The notes under the pieces were generated by a model, which was not told where the DNA came from, made no database searches, and saw only the letters and a list, made by a program, of their open reading frames with translations. From F23-D06 sp963603365 (GTDB lineage Bacteria; Bacteroidota; Bacteroidia; Bacteroidales; WCHB1-69), in NCBI GenBank assembly GCA_963603365.1, contig CAVCMI010000023.1:99516-163515 (forward strand): a stretch of DNA of 64,000 nt, in the 5' to 3' direction. The position numbers and the translations under genes are program-made. The first letter of the stretch is position 1, and the number at the start of each line of letters is the position of its first letter. Positions 19,074 to 30,209 of this stretch are shown here, one piece after another.

Positions 19074-20390
19074 TTAATAGGTTGTGTACGAAAGCTCAAG
19101 CCGCAGCCTCCGGTCGTCTGTGCGTCCGGTGCCGCCAATGATCAGACGGTTGGCGCGGACACCGGCCCCCTTGACAACCAGATATACCGAATCGGCATAC
19201 CCTGTTTTTCCGAGTATCAAGTCCTGCACATACTTCGTGATGCGGAAACGGTATTCTTTCTTGCTGGAATCGTAGGTGCCGCCAAAATAGCTTGTGCTGC
19301 TGTAGTACTCGTCGTCGGGCAGGTACGCAGTCTTGCCGGTTGCCGTGCTGATGCCTTGCAGGGAAAGCCCCGGCGGCTGCACAAGGTACTCCTCGTCAGG
19401 GTCAATGTTGCTGACCACCAGTTCGGCCTTGTTGACGACAACCCTGTTGTCCAGCGACTTGAACGCATCTTTTATGTTAGGGAAACGGACCACCGTCTTG
19501 ATGCCGCCCGTGGCTTGTGCGAACAGCGTCTTTGCTCCTACGCTTTTGTCACCGTTGAGTATCTCCTGCACGAAATCGGCATTTGCAGAACTTTCGTAAT
19601 TGTGTGTGAACCCCGTGAACCTCGCACAGCTTTTGTCGCACGGGAAAGTGTATTTTGCAGCAGTCCCGCCATTATGATAATATAGTGTGATGCCTGTGAG
19701 CGAACTGGTCATACTGCTGTACAGGATATAGCCGACAGTGCCCGTATGCGATACGGAAGCGATGCAAAGACCCTTCAGGATGCTCTGAAAAGCTGCGGTC
19801 CCGGTCATTTCCGACTGTTTCGAGAGCAGGAAAAGGCCGAAATCGTCCGACAGACGGATGCGGAGATGCGCATTGTAGATGCCCGTGTCAACCGTCACTT
19901 TGGTGTTCGGCTTTATGGAATAGCCGGTGAGACTGTAGTTGAGCGGTGCGCTCTCGTTGTAGGCAATGGTGCTGTTTTGGTAATAGCTGTCCGGAGACAG
20001 GTCTTCAGTGAGTTCATAAACCCGGATGTCTGCCTTTGAGGTCGTGTCCCCGTAATAGGAGGAGAGTTGGAGGGTCAGAACGACAGAGTCCAGTGTCGGG
20101 CTGTCGCCGAAGTTGACCGAGGCGCCAGACAGGGCGAACTGCGCATAGGTGGCGGCTTTCAAAGGGCCGAAGACAGGGTCTTCAATCTCCCCGACCAGAT
20201 TGGAGGTCAGGGCGGAGGTGTTGAGGGAGTCCTCCCGTATCGAGTAGGCCGTTACCGTAGCAGTGTCATTGAAATCAGTGCCGACTTCATCAATCAAGTT
20301 GAGGCCGATCGAGGTCACATCGTCGTTGCATGACGACAAAAAGAGCGCGGCAATGGCGACAAGGCTGAATAGATGGATTGTTTTTTTCAT
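19074..20390 (-). CDS. DUF4270 family lipoprotein
   Basis: 438 residues. The N-terminus is a lipoprotein signal ending ALFLSSC, followed by NDDVTSIGLNLIDE, a DUF4270 hallmark. The rest alternates beta-rich segments with a LVVKGAGVRANRLIIGG stretch near the end. The family is confined to Bacteroidota and its function is unknown; an outer-membrane or periplasmic lipid-anchored beta protein is inferred. Its place between the GT5 synthase and glmS (6 bp and 60 bp gaps) suggests co-transcription with cell-wall precursor genes. Confidence 0.85.
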   Translation of the reverse strand: MKKTIHLFSLVAIAALFLSSCNDDVTSIGLNLIDEVGTDFNDTATVTAYSIREDSLNTSALTSNLVGEIEDPVFGPLKAATYAQFALSGASVNFGDSPTLDSVVLTLQLSSYYGDTTSKADIRVYELTEDLSPDSYYQNSTIAYNESAPLNYSLTGYSIKPNTKVTVDTGIYNAHLRIRLSDDFGLFLLSKQSEMTGTAAFQSILKGLCIASVSHTGTVGYILYSSMTSSLTGITLYYHNGGTAAKYTFPCDKSCARFTGFTHNYESSANADFVQEILNGDKSVGAKTLFAQATGGIKTVVRFPNIKDAFKSLDNRVVVNKAELVVSNIDPDEEYLVQPPGLSLQGISTATGKTAYLPDDEYYSSTSYFGGTYDSSKKEYRFRITKYVQDLILGKTGYADSVYLVVKGAGVRANRLIIGGTGRTDDRRLRLELSYTTY

Positions 20391-20396
20391 GATGCC

Positions 20397-21218
20397 TTAT
20401 TCGTTCTTCCGGGAAGCGGCAAGGATATGGTCGTAAAACTCATCGTACATGTCAACGTAATTGTCATCGTCAGGGTGCTGGAAAACGAATTTGCCCGACT
20501 GCTCCACGTAGGAGACGATCTTCTTCTTCATGTCTTTCGTGAGCGATACGCCGTCGGAATAGTCCACGGCCAATTGGGTAAGCTGCTCGTACCCGGGGCT
20601 CCGGAAATGGGCAAGACACTCTGCGGGGATGCCCGTAAGCTTCAGCTTTTTGGCGAAACCGGCGGAGAACTTCTCCGGGAAATAGTCGGGCATGACGGTA
20701 TAGACTATCTTGGAGTCCTGGAAAAGGGGGTTGTCGCGGTATATAGTCTTGATGAAAAGCGGCACCAGCGCAGAAATCCATCCGTTGCAGTGGATGATGT
20801 CCGGCTCCCATCCCAGTTTCCTTACCGTCTCAATCACGCCCTTGGCGTAAAAGATGGCACGGGAGTCGTTGTCGGGGTAGAAAACACCCTCCTCATCGTA
20901 ATAGGGGGTCTTCCTTTTGAAGAAGTCCTCACTGTCGATGAAGTAGATCTGCATCCTCACGTTCTGCAGCGACGCTACCTTGATGATGAGCGGATGGTCG
21001 GTGTCTTCTATGATGATGTTCTGTCCGGACAGTCGGATGACCTCGTGGAGCATGTGCCTGTGCTCGTTCACGCAGCCGAATTTAGGCATGAATGTGCGGA
21101 TTTCGTTCTCTCTTTCCTGTATCCCCTGCGGCAGATAACGGCATATCCCGGATATGTAATTTTCTGGAAAATAGGGAAATATCTCCGGCGTGACGTATAA
21201 AACTTTTTTCTGTGCCAT
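20397..21218 (-). CDS. short glycogen/starch synthase (GT5 catalytic N-terminal domain)
   Basis: 273 residues from ATG at 21218 (MAQKKVLYVTPEIFPYFPEN). The start is set by family similarity, because upstream codons run into a promoter and tRNA-Leu. It resembles the N-terminal half of bacterial glycogen synthases (KVLYVTPEIFPYF, then PDIIHCNGWISALVPLFIKT), but the second Rossmann domain of GT-B enzymes is absent. Short proteins like this are widespread in Bacteroidales and annotated as glycogen/starch synthase. Whether it is an active enzyme is uncertain, since the usual ADP-glucose-binding half is missing. First gene of the operon. Confidence 0.8.
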   Translation of the reverse strand: MAQKKVLYVTPEIFPYFPENYISGICRYLPQGIQERENEIRTFMPKFGCVNEHRHMLHEVIRLSGQNIIIEDTDHPLIIKVASLQNVRMQIYFIDSEDFFKRKTPYYDEEGVFYPDNDSRAIFYAKGVIETVRKLGWEPDIIHCNGWISALVPLFIKTIYRDNPLFQDSKIVYTVMPDYFPEKFSAGFAKKLKLTGIPAECLAHFRSPGYEQLTQLAVDYSDGVSLTKDMKKKIVSYVEQSGKFVFQHPDDDNYVDMYDEFYDHILAASRKNE

Positions 21219-21239
21219 GTCGTTTAATTTCAAGTGGTG

Positions 21240-21247
21240 CAAAGGTA
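21240..21247 (-). promoter_or_regulatory. -7 box of the GT5-DUF4270-glmS operon
   Basis: On the minus strand TACCTTTG matches TAnnTTTG, 22 bp before the GT5 ATG. No TTTG is seen at 19-21 nt upstream; the box abuts the divergent tRNA promoter. Confidence 0.45.
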
Positions 21248-21268
21248 CAATTTTTTTTTGATTTTTTA

Positions 21269-21299
21269 TTTGGCGATTATCAAAAAAAGTGTATTTTTG
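21269..21299 (+). promoter_or_regulatory. consensus promoter of tRNA-Leu
   Basis: TTTG (21269-21272), exactly 19 nt, then TATTTTTG (21292-21299): a perfect Bacteroidota promoter. The tRNA begins 15 bp after the -7 box. Confidence 0.85.
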
Positions 21300-21313
21300 C
21301 AACCGCAAAACAA

Positions 21314-21397
21314 GCCCAGGTGGTGGAATTGGTAGACACGCTACTTTGAGGGGGTAGTGGGAGTAATCCCGTGCAAGTTCGACTCTTGTCCTGGGCA
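21314..21397 (+). tRNA. tRNA-Leu (anticodon GAG)
   Basis: An 84-nt class II tRNA: acceptor GCCCAGG paired with CCTGGGC, D loop with GGTAGACAC, anticodon arm CTACT-TTGAGGG-GGTAG giving anticodon GAG, a long variable arm (GGGAGTAATCCC), and a TTC-containing T loop. A is the discriminator base. CCA is not encoded (ACCG follows). Confidence 0.95.
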
Positions 21398-21409
21398 CCG
21401 CAAAACGAT

Positions 21410-21438
21410 GAGACTGCTGCCAAGCGTCTCTTTTTTTT
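21410..21438 (+). terminator. terminator of tRNA-Leu
   Basis: GAGAC (21410-21414) pairs with GTCTC (21426-21430), with extra GCT/AGC pairing inside, followed by eight T. Confidence 0.65.
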
Positions 21439-21456
21439 CTTCTGTCCGAACCTTTT

Positions 21457-21487
21457 TCTGTGACAAAATAATATTTTAATATCTTTG
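21457..21487 (+). promoter_or_regulatory. promoter of hppA
   Basis: TCTG (one mismatch to TTTG), 19 nt, then TATCTTTG (21480-21487). It lies 79 bp before the ATG. Confidence 0.65.
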
Positions 21488-21566
21488 CCCTTTTTTCCAA
21501 ACAAGTGTGATGGGATATAAAACCAATTGAAATTCAAATCAATAATCAATATTAAACAATCATTCT

Positions 21567-23774
<2,208 letters not shown>

Positions 23775-23790
23775 TAGGTTGATACTGAAC

Positions 23791-23828
23791 AAAAGGGGCA
23801 AGGAAACTATTGTTTCCTTGCCCCTTTT
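23791..23828. terminator. bidirectional terminator between hppA and the thioredoxin-like gene
   Basis: Perfect 17-bp stem (23791-23807 with 23812-23828), 4-nt loop TATT, with A and T runs at the stem ends. It serves the convergent genes on both sides. Confidence 0.92.
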
Positions 23829-23837
23829 CATATCAGG

Positions 23838-24329
23838 TCATTTCAGCGTGTTGACGGACTTGGGAGTCCACCCGCGCAGAAAATCGACTACTTTCTGCGT
23901 GTCGTAGCCTTTGTCTTTCTCAAGGTATGACGAGTTCTGGATGTGTATGGGCTTCCCGTTCTCGTCAAGAATCACAAATACCGGAAACCCGAACCGGGCG
24001 GGGTTTCCCAAATAGCGCATCGCCTCCGGGTTCCTGTTGGCACGCGACCAGTTTACGTGTATGTAAACGAAATTGTCGCCCAGCACCTTTGCCACGGCAG
24101 TGTCCTTTTGGGCAAAGTCGGCAAACCGAAGGCACCATGGGCACCAGTTTCCGCCGACCTGACAGAAAACGTACTTGTTTTGGCTTTTTGCCTGTGCCGT
24201 TGCCTGCTTTATTGCGGCCATGGCATCTGCCGTCTCATCATAAATCGCTTTCGGATCGTCTGTCTGCCCGTTCACTGCTGTGACAAGCATAAAACTTGCA
24301 ACCAGAAAGAGTATGCTGCATTTTTTCAT
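23838..24329 (-). CDS. secreted thioredoxin-like protein (thioredoxin_7 type)
   Basis: 163 residues. A signal peptide (about 1-20, ending TAVNG) precedes a thioredoxin fold with the redox pair in GGNWCPWCLRF (CPWC) and the cis-Pro region FGFPVFVILDENG. A periplasmic thiol-disulfide reductase or oxidoreductase is likely; the partner is unknown. It converges on hppA and is divergent from hemW. A -7 box lies upstream at 24356-24363 on the minus strand. Confidence 0.85.
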   Translation of the reverse strand: MKKCSILFLVASFMLVTAVNGQTDDPKAIYDETADAMAAIKQATAQAKSQNKYVFCQVGGNWCPWCLRFADFAQKDTAVAKVLGDNFVYIHVNWSRANRNPEAMRYLGNPARFGFPVFVILDENGKPIHIQNSSYLEKDKGYDTQKVVDFLRGWTPKSVNTLK

Positions 24330-24355
24330 CTTTTGGATTTTTCTGTTTGGCGGTG

Positions 24356-24390
24356 CAAAAATATCATTTTCAAGGAAAAGTCTATTTTTG
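24356..24390. promoter_or_regulatory. divergent -7 boxes for the thioredoxin-like gene and hemW
   Basis: TATTTTTG on the minus strand (24356-24363) and TATTTTTG on the plus strand (24383-24390) lie 19 bp apart. Neither has a clear TTTG at the usual spacing. If both are used, the two promoters overlap and may exclude each other. Confidence 0.55.
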
Positions 24391-24409
24391 CAGCCCGAAA
24401 AACAAAAGC

Positions 24410-25534
24410 ATGGCGGGCATTTATATCCATATTCCCTTCTGTAAGTCCAAATGCATCTATTGCGGCTTCTATTCCGTCAGAATGCCTGCAGATTGTTCTG
24501 CCTATTTGAACACATTGAAAAAAGAAATGATGTCTCGCAAAGATTATCTTAATGATGTTCAGTTTGATACGGTCTATTTTGGGGGCGGCACCCCAAGTTT
24601 GCTGTCCGTCAACGAATTGGCTGACCTTTTAGACGGCATTGCGCATTGTTTCCCTCTCTCTGCGGATGCAGAGATTACGCTTGAGGCGAACCCGGAACAG
24701 TTGACACCGCAGTATTGCAGTGAATTGCGGAGGCTGGGTGTCAACCGGTTGAGCATCGGCATACAGTCGTTTTACGACGAGGCGCTGCAGTTCATGGGGA
24801 GGCGGCACACTGCGTCAGAGGCGGTTGCGGCGGTGAACAATGGTGCCGCCGCCGGCTTCGGCAACATTTCCGTTGACCTTATCTATGGGATTTCTGAACG
24901 TAATGATTACCAATGGGTTGCTGACATTGAAAAGGCTTTGTCGCTGCCCGTGCAGCATTTGTCGTGCTATGCGCTCACACCGGAAGAGAACTCGATTCTT
25001 TACCGCCGGATACGCAACTGCCGACACGCCCCCGTTGATGATGACTTGGCAGCCCGCCAGTATGAGGTGTTGTTGCAGTCGCTCGCAGGCACGCCAATGA
25101 TCCATTACGAGGTTTCGAACTTTGCTTACCCTGCATTCGAATCAAAACACAATTCCTCTTATTGGAAACATACCCCATACCTTGGCCTCGGGCCTGCTGC
25201 CCACTCCTTTGACGGGAATTCCCGCCAGTGGAATCCCTCAAACCTCGCCCGTTATATGAAAAATGTAGCGGAAGGCATCGATTGTGAAGAACGGGAAATG
25301 CTGACAGAAGATGACCTTTTCAACGAGACGGTGCTGCTGCGTCTGCGCACTTGCCAAGGCATTGACCTTGACGAGGTGGAAGCGAAGTTCGGCACGGAAC
25401 GCAAGAACAGCCTGATGGAGCACTTCGGCAATCATTATCCGGCCGGTTATTTCGAGAGAACAGGAAACCGGCTCCGGTTGACGGATGCCGGCCTGTGGTT
25501 TGCTGACGGCATTGCTGCCGACCTTTTTGTATGA
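24410..25534 (+). CDS. hemW: radical SAM heme chaperone HemW (coproporphyrinogen III oxidase-like)
   Basis: 374 residues from ATG at 24410 (MAGIYIHIPFCKSKCIYCGF); the frame is open upstream, but this start gives the standard N-terminus. CKSKCIYC is the CxxxCxxC radical SAM cluster motif, followed by FGGGTPSLL and EANPEQLT. HemW binds heme and delivers it to respiratory enzymes; the extra Cys of true HemN is not evident (HIPFCKSKCIYCGF), supporting HemW. The C-terminal HemN_C domain is present. It ends 11 bp before the stop of the convergent vWA gene. Confidence 0.92.
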   Translation: MAGIYIHIPFCKSKCIYCGFYSVRMPADCSAYLNTLKKEMMSRKDYLNDVQFDTVYFGGGTPSLLSVNELADLLDGIAHCFPLSADAEITLEANPEQLTPQYCSELRRLGVNRLSIGIQSFYDEALQFMGRRHTASEAVAAVNNGAAAGFGNISVDLIYGISERNDYQWVADIEKALSLPVQHLSCYALTPEENSILYRRIRNCRHAPVDDDLAARQYEVLLQSLAGTPMIHYEVSNFAYPAFESKHNSSYWKHTPYLGLGPAAHSFDGNSRQWNPSNLARYMKNVAEGIDCEEREMLTEDDLFNETVLLRLRTCQGIDLDEVEAKFGTERKNSLMEHFGNHYPAGYFERTGNRLRLTDAGLWFADGIAADLFV

Positions 25535-25545
25535 ACGACAGTTTC

Positions 25546-27228
25546 TTAGAAACGATAGCCGATGGTGACGGCAAAGTTGTAGTAGGCGCGGGTAGGGCTT
25601 TTGACAATTGCAGTGTTGTCAGACGGTTCTGTCGTTGAGGTCTCGCCCTCAACAGGACCTCCAAACTGCGAAGAGAACCCGCCGACGCTGAAATCAACCG
25701 TTCCGTAAACGCGTTTCGGGAAGGTCATACCTAAGCGGAACATGACACCGGCGCCGAAATTGTCTTTCTGCCAGTTGTTCTCTTCTTTGTTTTTCTTGCC
25801 GGGCAACGTGGTCGTGTTGCAACGCAAGTCTAAGGCCAATCCGGCGATGAAGTTCTTTTGCGACTCTTTGTTGTAGTTTTGGGCAACCACCATCTGTGGG
25901 CCGAATGAGATGTGTGCCGGTCCTGCAATTTCGTATTTGAACCCCGCAAAACCGCCTGCAGCGATTTTGTCTAACGGGATGGAGAATTCAAAACCGATGC
26001 CCAGTCCCGGGTAGAATACCGATTTTCCGGTGGCGATTTCAAAGTTGGCATTGGCGCTGATGCCCCATACGGTTTTCCCGTTGGCCGTCTCTTTTTGAGT
26101 TTCCGGCTCTTTGGACTTGACTTTTTCCTCTTTTGCGTCGCCAAGAGTCCAGCGGACTCTCCCCTTGTAGGCGGCGGGCACGTAGCAGGTGAGGTTCTGC
26201 CAGCGTTTCATCAGCTCCTGCGCCATAGTTTCAAATTGGCTTTCAAGTTGGCTGAAGTCTGAAAGCAAGAACGGCTCTTCGGAGGCGAGCCCTTTGAAGA
26301 CGGCCTGATAGAGTTTGTTGTCTTCTGACACGTCGTTGCCCTTGATGGCGATGATGTAGCTCTTGAGTTCTTTGCCGCCAACCAGCTTGTTCACCACATT
26401 GTCACGTACATACTGGAAATAGGGGTTGTCGAGACCTTTGTCGGGGATGCCGATGCGTTCGTCGGCGGAGTGGTTGTCATAGCCGTCGGTGAATGACACC
26501 ATGCAGGAATAGTCGTATTTCTCGCGGTCTTCCTGGTCCAACGATGAAACGTAATTGCCGATCAGGTCAGACCCTTTGTGCATGGCATAATAGAGCGATG
26601 TGTTGTTGTAGAGGGTAAGCCCATGGATGAAGTCCAGCATTCCGTTGCGCGTCTCGGCGGTCAGCGGCTGGATGTCAAGTATCATCTTGTCTGTGTTCTT
26701 CATTGTGTTGAATCCCATAATGCCCAGCCGTACGTTGCCGTTAGGGGAGGCGTTGTAAAGGATGTCGATGAATTTGACGGCGGCATTCTGCAGCTTGGCA
26801 AAGTTGGCCTCGCCGAGCGAAGTGCTGCAGTCGAGAATCAGCATCACTACCATCAGCCCGTCCGATTTGAAGTTCTGCTGGGCGTCTTTCACCTCGCTGT
26901 CACGTTGCCAGCTGTAGTCCTTGCCGTCCGACTGCCACTTCCAGAACTTCAGCCCCTCGCCGAAGCCGCCGGGATAGTCTGTGTTGGCTTTCTCAAAGGT
27001 GAACGATATGGACTCGTCACCTTCGACCTGCCCCGTGATCGTCTTGACAGAATCGAACGCGATTCCGCGCGATGTGACGTTGCTCAAGGTATAAACAAAC
27101 TGGTTCTGGCTGCCCTTCGTGATGTTGAAGTCCCCCTCGATGTAGTATTTGGCACGGTCTGCCTGCGCAAATGCCGCAACCGAGAGAAACGCCGCAGCCA
27201 TTAAACAAAGTAGCTTTTTCATAATCAC
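25546..27228 (-). CDS. secreted vWA-domain protein with C-terminal beta-barrel-like domain
   Basis: 560 residues; start at 27228 or two codons later (MIMKK). A signal peptide ends at AFAQ. Residues about 130-350 form a von Willebrand A domain with a MIDAS-like LILDCSTSLG, a second metal-loop Thr/Asp region (SFTDGYDNHSADE) and structural strands. After a Lys/Glu-rich linker (about 370-390), the last 170 residues consist of alternating strands, NANFEIATG, GFEFSIPL and a final aromatic residue (IGYRF), like outer-membrane barrel proteins. It may expose a metal-dependent binding domain on the cell. I do not know a named family for the whole protein. Confidence 0.75.
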   Translation of the reverse strand: MIMKKLLCLMAAAFLSVAAFAQADRAKYYIEGDFNITKGSQNQFVYTLSNVTSRGIAFDSVKTITGQVEGDESISFTFEKANTDYPGGFGEGLKFWKWQSDGKDYSWQRDSEVKDAQQNFKSDGLMVVMLILDCSTSLGEANFAKLQNAAVKFIDILYNASPNGNVRLGIMGFNTMKNTDKMILDIQPLTAETRNGMLDFIHGLTLYNNTSLYYAMHKGSDLIGNYVSSLDQEDREKYDYSCMVSFTDGYDNHSADERIGIPDKGLDNPYFQYVRDNVVNKLVGGKELKSYIIAIKGNDVSEDNKLYQAVFKGLASEEPFLLSDFSQLESQFETMAQELMKRWQNLTCYVPAAYKGRVRWTLGDAKEEKVKSKEPETQKETANGKTVWGISANANFEIATGKSVFYPGLGIGFEFSIPLDKIAAGGFAGFKYEIAGPAHISFGPQMVVAQNYNKESQKNFIAGLALDLRCNTTTLPGKKNKEENNWQKDNFGAGVMFRLGMTFPKRVYGTVDFSVGGFSSQFGGPVEGETSTTEPSDNTAIVKSPTRAYYNFAVTIGYRF

Positions 27229-27426
27229 TTGTTTTTTGTTGTCAAACTATAAAAACTCAGCAAATATTGTGACGTGCCGACATTTTTGCTATTGATAGGC
27301 AAAAGTACCCTATTAAACGCTTTTCTTTTACACCTTCACCCTCATTTTATTAACTGTCGATTTTGAATAACTGATATCCTGTTTTTTTTGTATCTTCGCC
27401 ATTCTTTTAACCGTAATATTGTTGCA

Positions 27427-29043
27427 ATGAAACAGATATCATTACCCCTTGTTTTGCTGGCCTGCACGCTTATGCTGGCAGGTTGCGGCAAGAAGATGCC
27501 CGTCACTATTATTCCGCAGCCGGTTGAATATGAGGCAAAAAACGGCTGCTTTACCATTGACCGCGAGACATACCTCTGCTTTGACCAGTCGGCCCTGCAG
27601 TTGCAGGGCTTCACGTCGCTCATCAACGACACCTACCGCGACTTTTTCGGCTCCAAGCCTAATATGGGCGACCAGACTGCCCGCCGTCGCAATTGCATCC
27701 TGTTTTCTGTCAATGAGAAAAGTGACAGTAAATTGGGTGATGAAGGGTATAGGATTGTGGTGAGGAAAGGACGCGTCACGGTCACGGCCAACACAACGGC
27801 AGGACTTTATTACGCTTTTTGCACATTGCTGCAGATGACCGCCCCGGATATGCTGGCAGACAACGGGACGTTTCGAATACCATGTTGCAAGATTTCCGAC
27901 TATCCGCGTTTCGCTTACCGCGGAACGCATCTCGACGTGTCGCGCCATTTCTTCTCCGTTGATTTCGTGAAAAAGTACATTGACATGATTTCTGCCTATA
28001 AGATAAACCGCCTGCATTGGCATCTTACGGACGACCACGGCTGGCGCATCCAGATTGACAAATACCCGAAACTTACGGAGACCGGCGCATGGCGTCCGCA
28101 GCGCGAAGAGTGGAGCACTTCCAATCCACCCGGTCCTGAAGAGCCGATGACTTACGGCGGCTTCTATACCAAGGACCAGGTGCGGGACATCGTCGCGTAT
28201 GCCGCAGCCCGGAATGTGGAGATTGTTCCGGAAATCGAACTCCCGGGGCATTGCAGCGCCGTCCTGGCCTCATATCCGCAGTTTGCCTGCGACGACTATC
28301 CCTATATGGTGGCGGTCGGACCCTATTGGCCGCCTAAAGCCATTGTGTGCGCCGGCAATGATGATGTGCTCCGGTTTTACAAGGATGTGCTGAAAGAGGT
28401 GTCCGAGCTTTTCCCCGGTCGGTATGTACACATTGGCGGCGACGAGGCTATGTCTGACAACTGGCAGAACTGCCCCAAATGCCAACAGAGGATAGCCGAA
28501 AAAGGACTTGACGGCGAATTCGGTTTGCAACAGTGGATGATGAACGAGATGGAAAGCTACCTTAAACAGTTGGGAAAGAAAACGATAGTGTGGGATGATG
28601 TCGTGTCGGACGATATGACCAGCAATTGTACCATTATGTGTTGGCAGGACACTTCCGTGGGGAAAACCGCTCTGATTCACGGGAATGACGTCATATTCTG
28701 TCCCGCCGACTACTGCTATTTCAATTTCTACCAGGACAAGCCCGAAAAAGAACCGTTGGCCATGTCCGGTCTTGTGACCTTGGAGAAGGCCTATCAGTTT
28801 GACCCTGAACCGAAAGGCTTGACCGAAGCGCAGACGAACCATATCCTCGGAGGACAATGCAATTTGTGGACGGAATACATTAACACGCCCGAACAAGCCG
28901 AATACCAGCTCTTTCCACGCTTGTGTGCCCTTTCTGAATGTGTGTGGAGCCCACGGGAGAAGAAAGACTGGAAAGACTTTTCAATGCGTGTGCAATATCA
29001 CCAGAAACTCTTGAAAAAGAGAGGTGTTAACTGCCGCCAATAA
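27427..29043 (+). CDS. GH20 beta-N-acetylhexosaminidase, lipoprotein
   Basis: 538 residues from ATG at 27427. The lipobox LAGC lies near residue 20, so it is probably anchored in the outer membrane. A GH20b N-terminal domain (about 25-150) precedes the TIM barrel with HWHLTDDHGWRIQID and catalytic Asp339-Glu340 in HIGGDEA. The enzyme removes terminal GlcNAc or GalNAc by substrate-assisted catalysis, probably from host glycans or recycled wall. It is not flanked by SusC/SusD genes, so it is not an obvious PUL member. A near-consensus -7 box (TATCTTCG) lies just upstream. Confidence 0.93.
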   Translation: MKQISLPLVLLACTLMLAGCGKKMPVTIIPQPVEYEAKNGCFTIDRETYLCFDQSALQLQGFTSLINDTYRDFFGSKPNMGDQTARRRNCILFSVNEKSDSKLGDEGYRIVVRKGRVTVTANTTAGLYYAFCTLLQMTAPDMLADNGTFRIPCCKISDYPRFAYRGTHLDVSRHFFSVDFVKKYIDMISAYKINRLHWHLTDDHGWRIQIDKYPKLTETGAWRPQREEWSTSNPPGPEEPMTYGGFYTKDQVRDIVAYAAARNVEIVPEIELPGHCSAVLASYPQFACDDYPYMVAVGPYWPPKAIVCAGNDDVLRFYKDVLKEVSELFPGRYVHIGGDEAMSDNWQNCPKCQQRIAEKGLDGEFGLQQWMMNEMESYLKQLGKKTIVWDDVVSDDMTSNCTIMCWQDTSVGKTALIHGNDVIFCPADYCYFNFYQDKPEKEPLAMSGLVTLEKAYQFDPEPKGLTEAQTNHILGGQCNLWTEYINTPEQAEYQLFPRLCALSECVWSPREKKDWKDFSMRVQYHQKLLKKRGVNCRQ

Positions 29044-29105
29044 GAATCTGCGATTCTTTCGGGGAAATGAAAAGCAGAGAGGGAACAGGGAATCACGTCT
29101 CGTGA

Positions 29106-30194
29106 CTATTTGGTCGAGGTTGTGTCGGAAACGTGGTTGTTCAAGTATTCGCGGTAATAACGGAACTGCAGCCCGGCAGTCCTTCTGCCTGCCACTAACG
29201 AATCTTCGTTATGGTCAATGGACGAGGACCAGGTAAGCGTTCTGCGGCAACTGCTTCGTGAGGCCAGAAAACCGTATGCGTCATCCTTGCCGGAGGTGAC
29301 AAAGTTTGTGTAGCTGCCCCGGCTTTGCACAAGGCTGCTGGTAGGGTTTGAAATGTCGTAGTAGTTGGCGAAGATTTCGTTGGCAGCCCACGCCGTGAGC
29401 TGTATGCAGGAGAAACCGTCAATATAGCGGACTACATCCTCGTTGGGGGTGATAGACTGCGCCACAATGGTATAGAATGATGCCGGTGCGAATCCGGTGT
29501 AGGAAACCTCTTCGGTGTTCGAGGAGCGGATAAACACCGGATTCAGTTTCCTGGTGATGGACTTATGGGCTACTTCGCCGCTTTTCTTGTTCTCTTCGAT
29601 ATAATAAAAGGTGAGGTACAAGTCATAAATGCTGGCATTGGCAGCCGCCTTGAACCTGATCGGCGTGTAGTTTTCGATTGTCATGTTCCAGGTCTGCTGT
29701 GGATAGCGGAACGAGAAATCGCCGACGAGGGAGGTCTCGGCATAGATCTCTTTCCCGCTGTTTACTCGCTTGATGACGAGGCGGTACTTGTTGTCTTCAT
29801 TCAATAGAGAGTCTCTGTAGCAGTAGAGCAGTTGTTTCGGGGCGGCGAAATAGCCTTGTTTTTTGGCGACGGACGTTGTGGTGTCCAGCACGGCACTGCG
29901 TACCAATGCGCCGTTCTCGTTGCGTACTTCCATTCTGACTTCCAGAGAGTCAACAGGATAGTAAACGTTGTCCCAGTTGCTTGCCTCTGTATAGGCGTTC
30001 CCGTCAGTGATGAAGCCCCGGTAGATTTTGAAGTAGTGTACGGAGTCGCTCTTGTTCATCGTCCCGTACGAAACGGTGATGGCTTCATATTCAGCGGTCA
30101 AGTCTATTTTGTCGTCGCATCCTGCAAAAAGCATAGCCAGCAATGTCAGATATGCAGCGGTCATAATATTTCTGTGGCTGATTGTCATTGTCAT
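29106..30194 (-). CDS. lipoprotein of unknown function (DUF4249-like)
   Basis: 362 residues; starts MTMTISHRN, with alternative starts at M3 and M11. A lipobox LLAMLFAGC is followed by DDKIDLTAEYEAI. The body is beta-rich with KIYRGFITDGNAY and VRMEVRNENGALVRSA, resembling the ligand-like fold of Bacteroidota DUF4249-type lipoproteins, but I am not sure of the family. It lies 15 bp downstream of the outer-membrane barrel gene, so both are probably one operon and may work together in the outer membrane. Confidence 0.6.
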   Translation of the reverse strand: MTMTISHRNIMTAAYLTLLAMLFAGCDDKIDLTAEYEAITVSYGTMNKSDSVHYFKIYRGFITDGNAYTEASNWDNVYYPVDSLEVRMEVRNENGALVRSAVLDTTTSVAKKQGYFAAPKQLLYCYRDSLLNEDNKYRLVIKRVNSGKEIYAETSLVGDFSFRYPQQTWNMTIENYTPIRFKAAANASIYDLYLTFYYIEENKKSGEVAHKSITRKLNPVFIRSSNTEEVSYTGFAPASFYTIVAQSITPNEDVVRYIDGFSCIQLTAWAANEIFANYYDISNPTSSLVQSRGSYTNFVTSGKDDAYGFLASRSSCRRTLTWSSSIDHNEDSLVAGRRTAGLQFRYYREYLNNHVSDTTSTK

Positions 30195-30209
30195 TGTTCG
30201 TTTTGGCGG

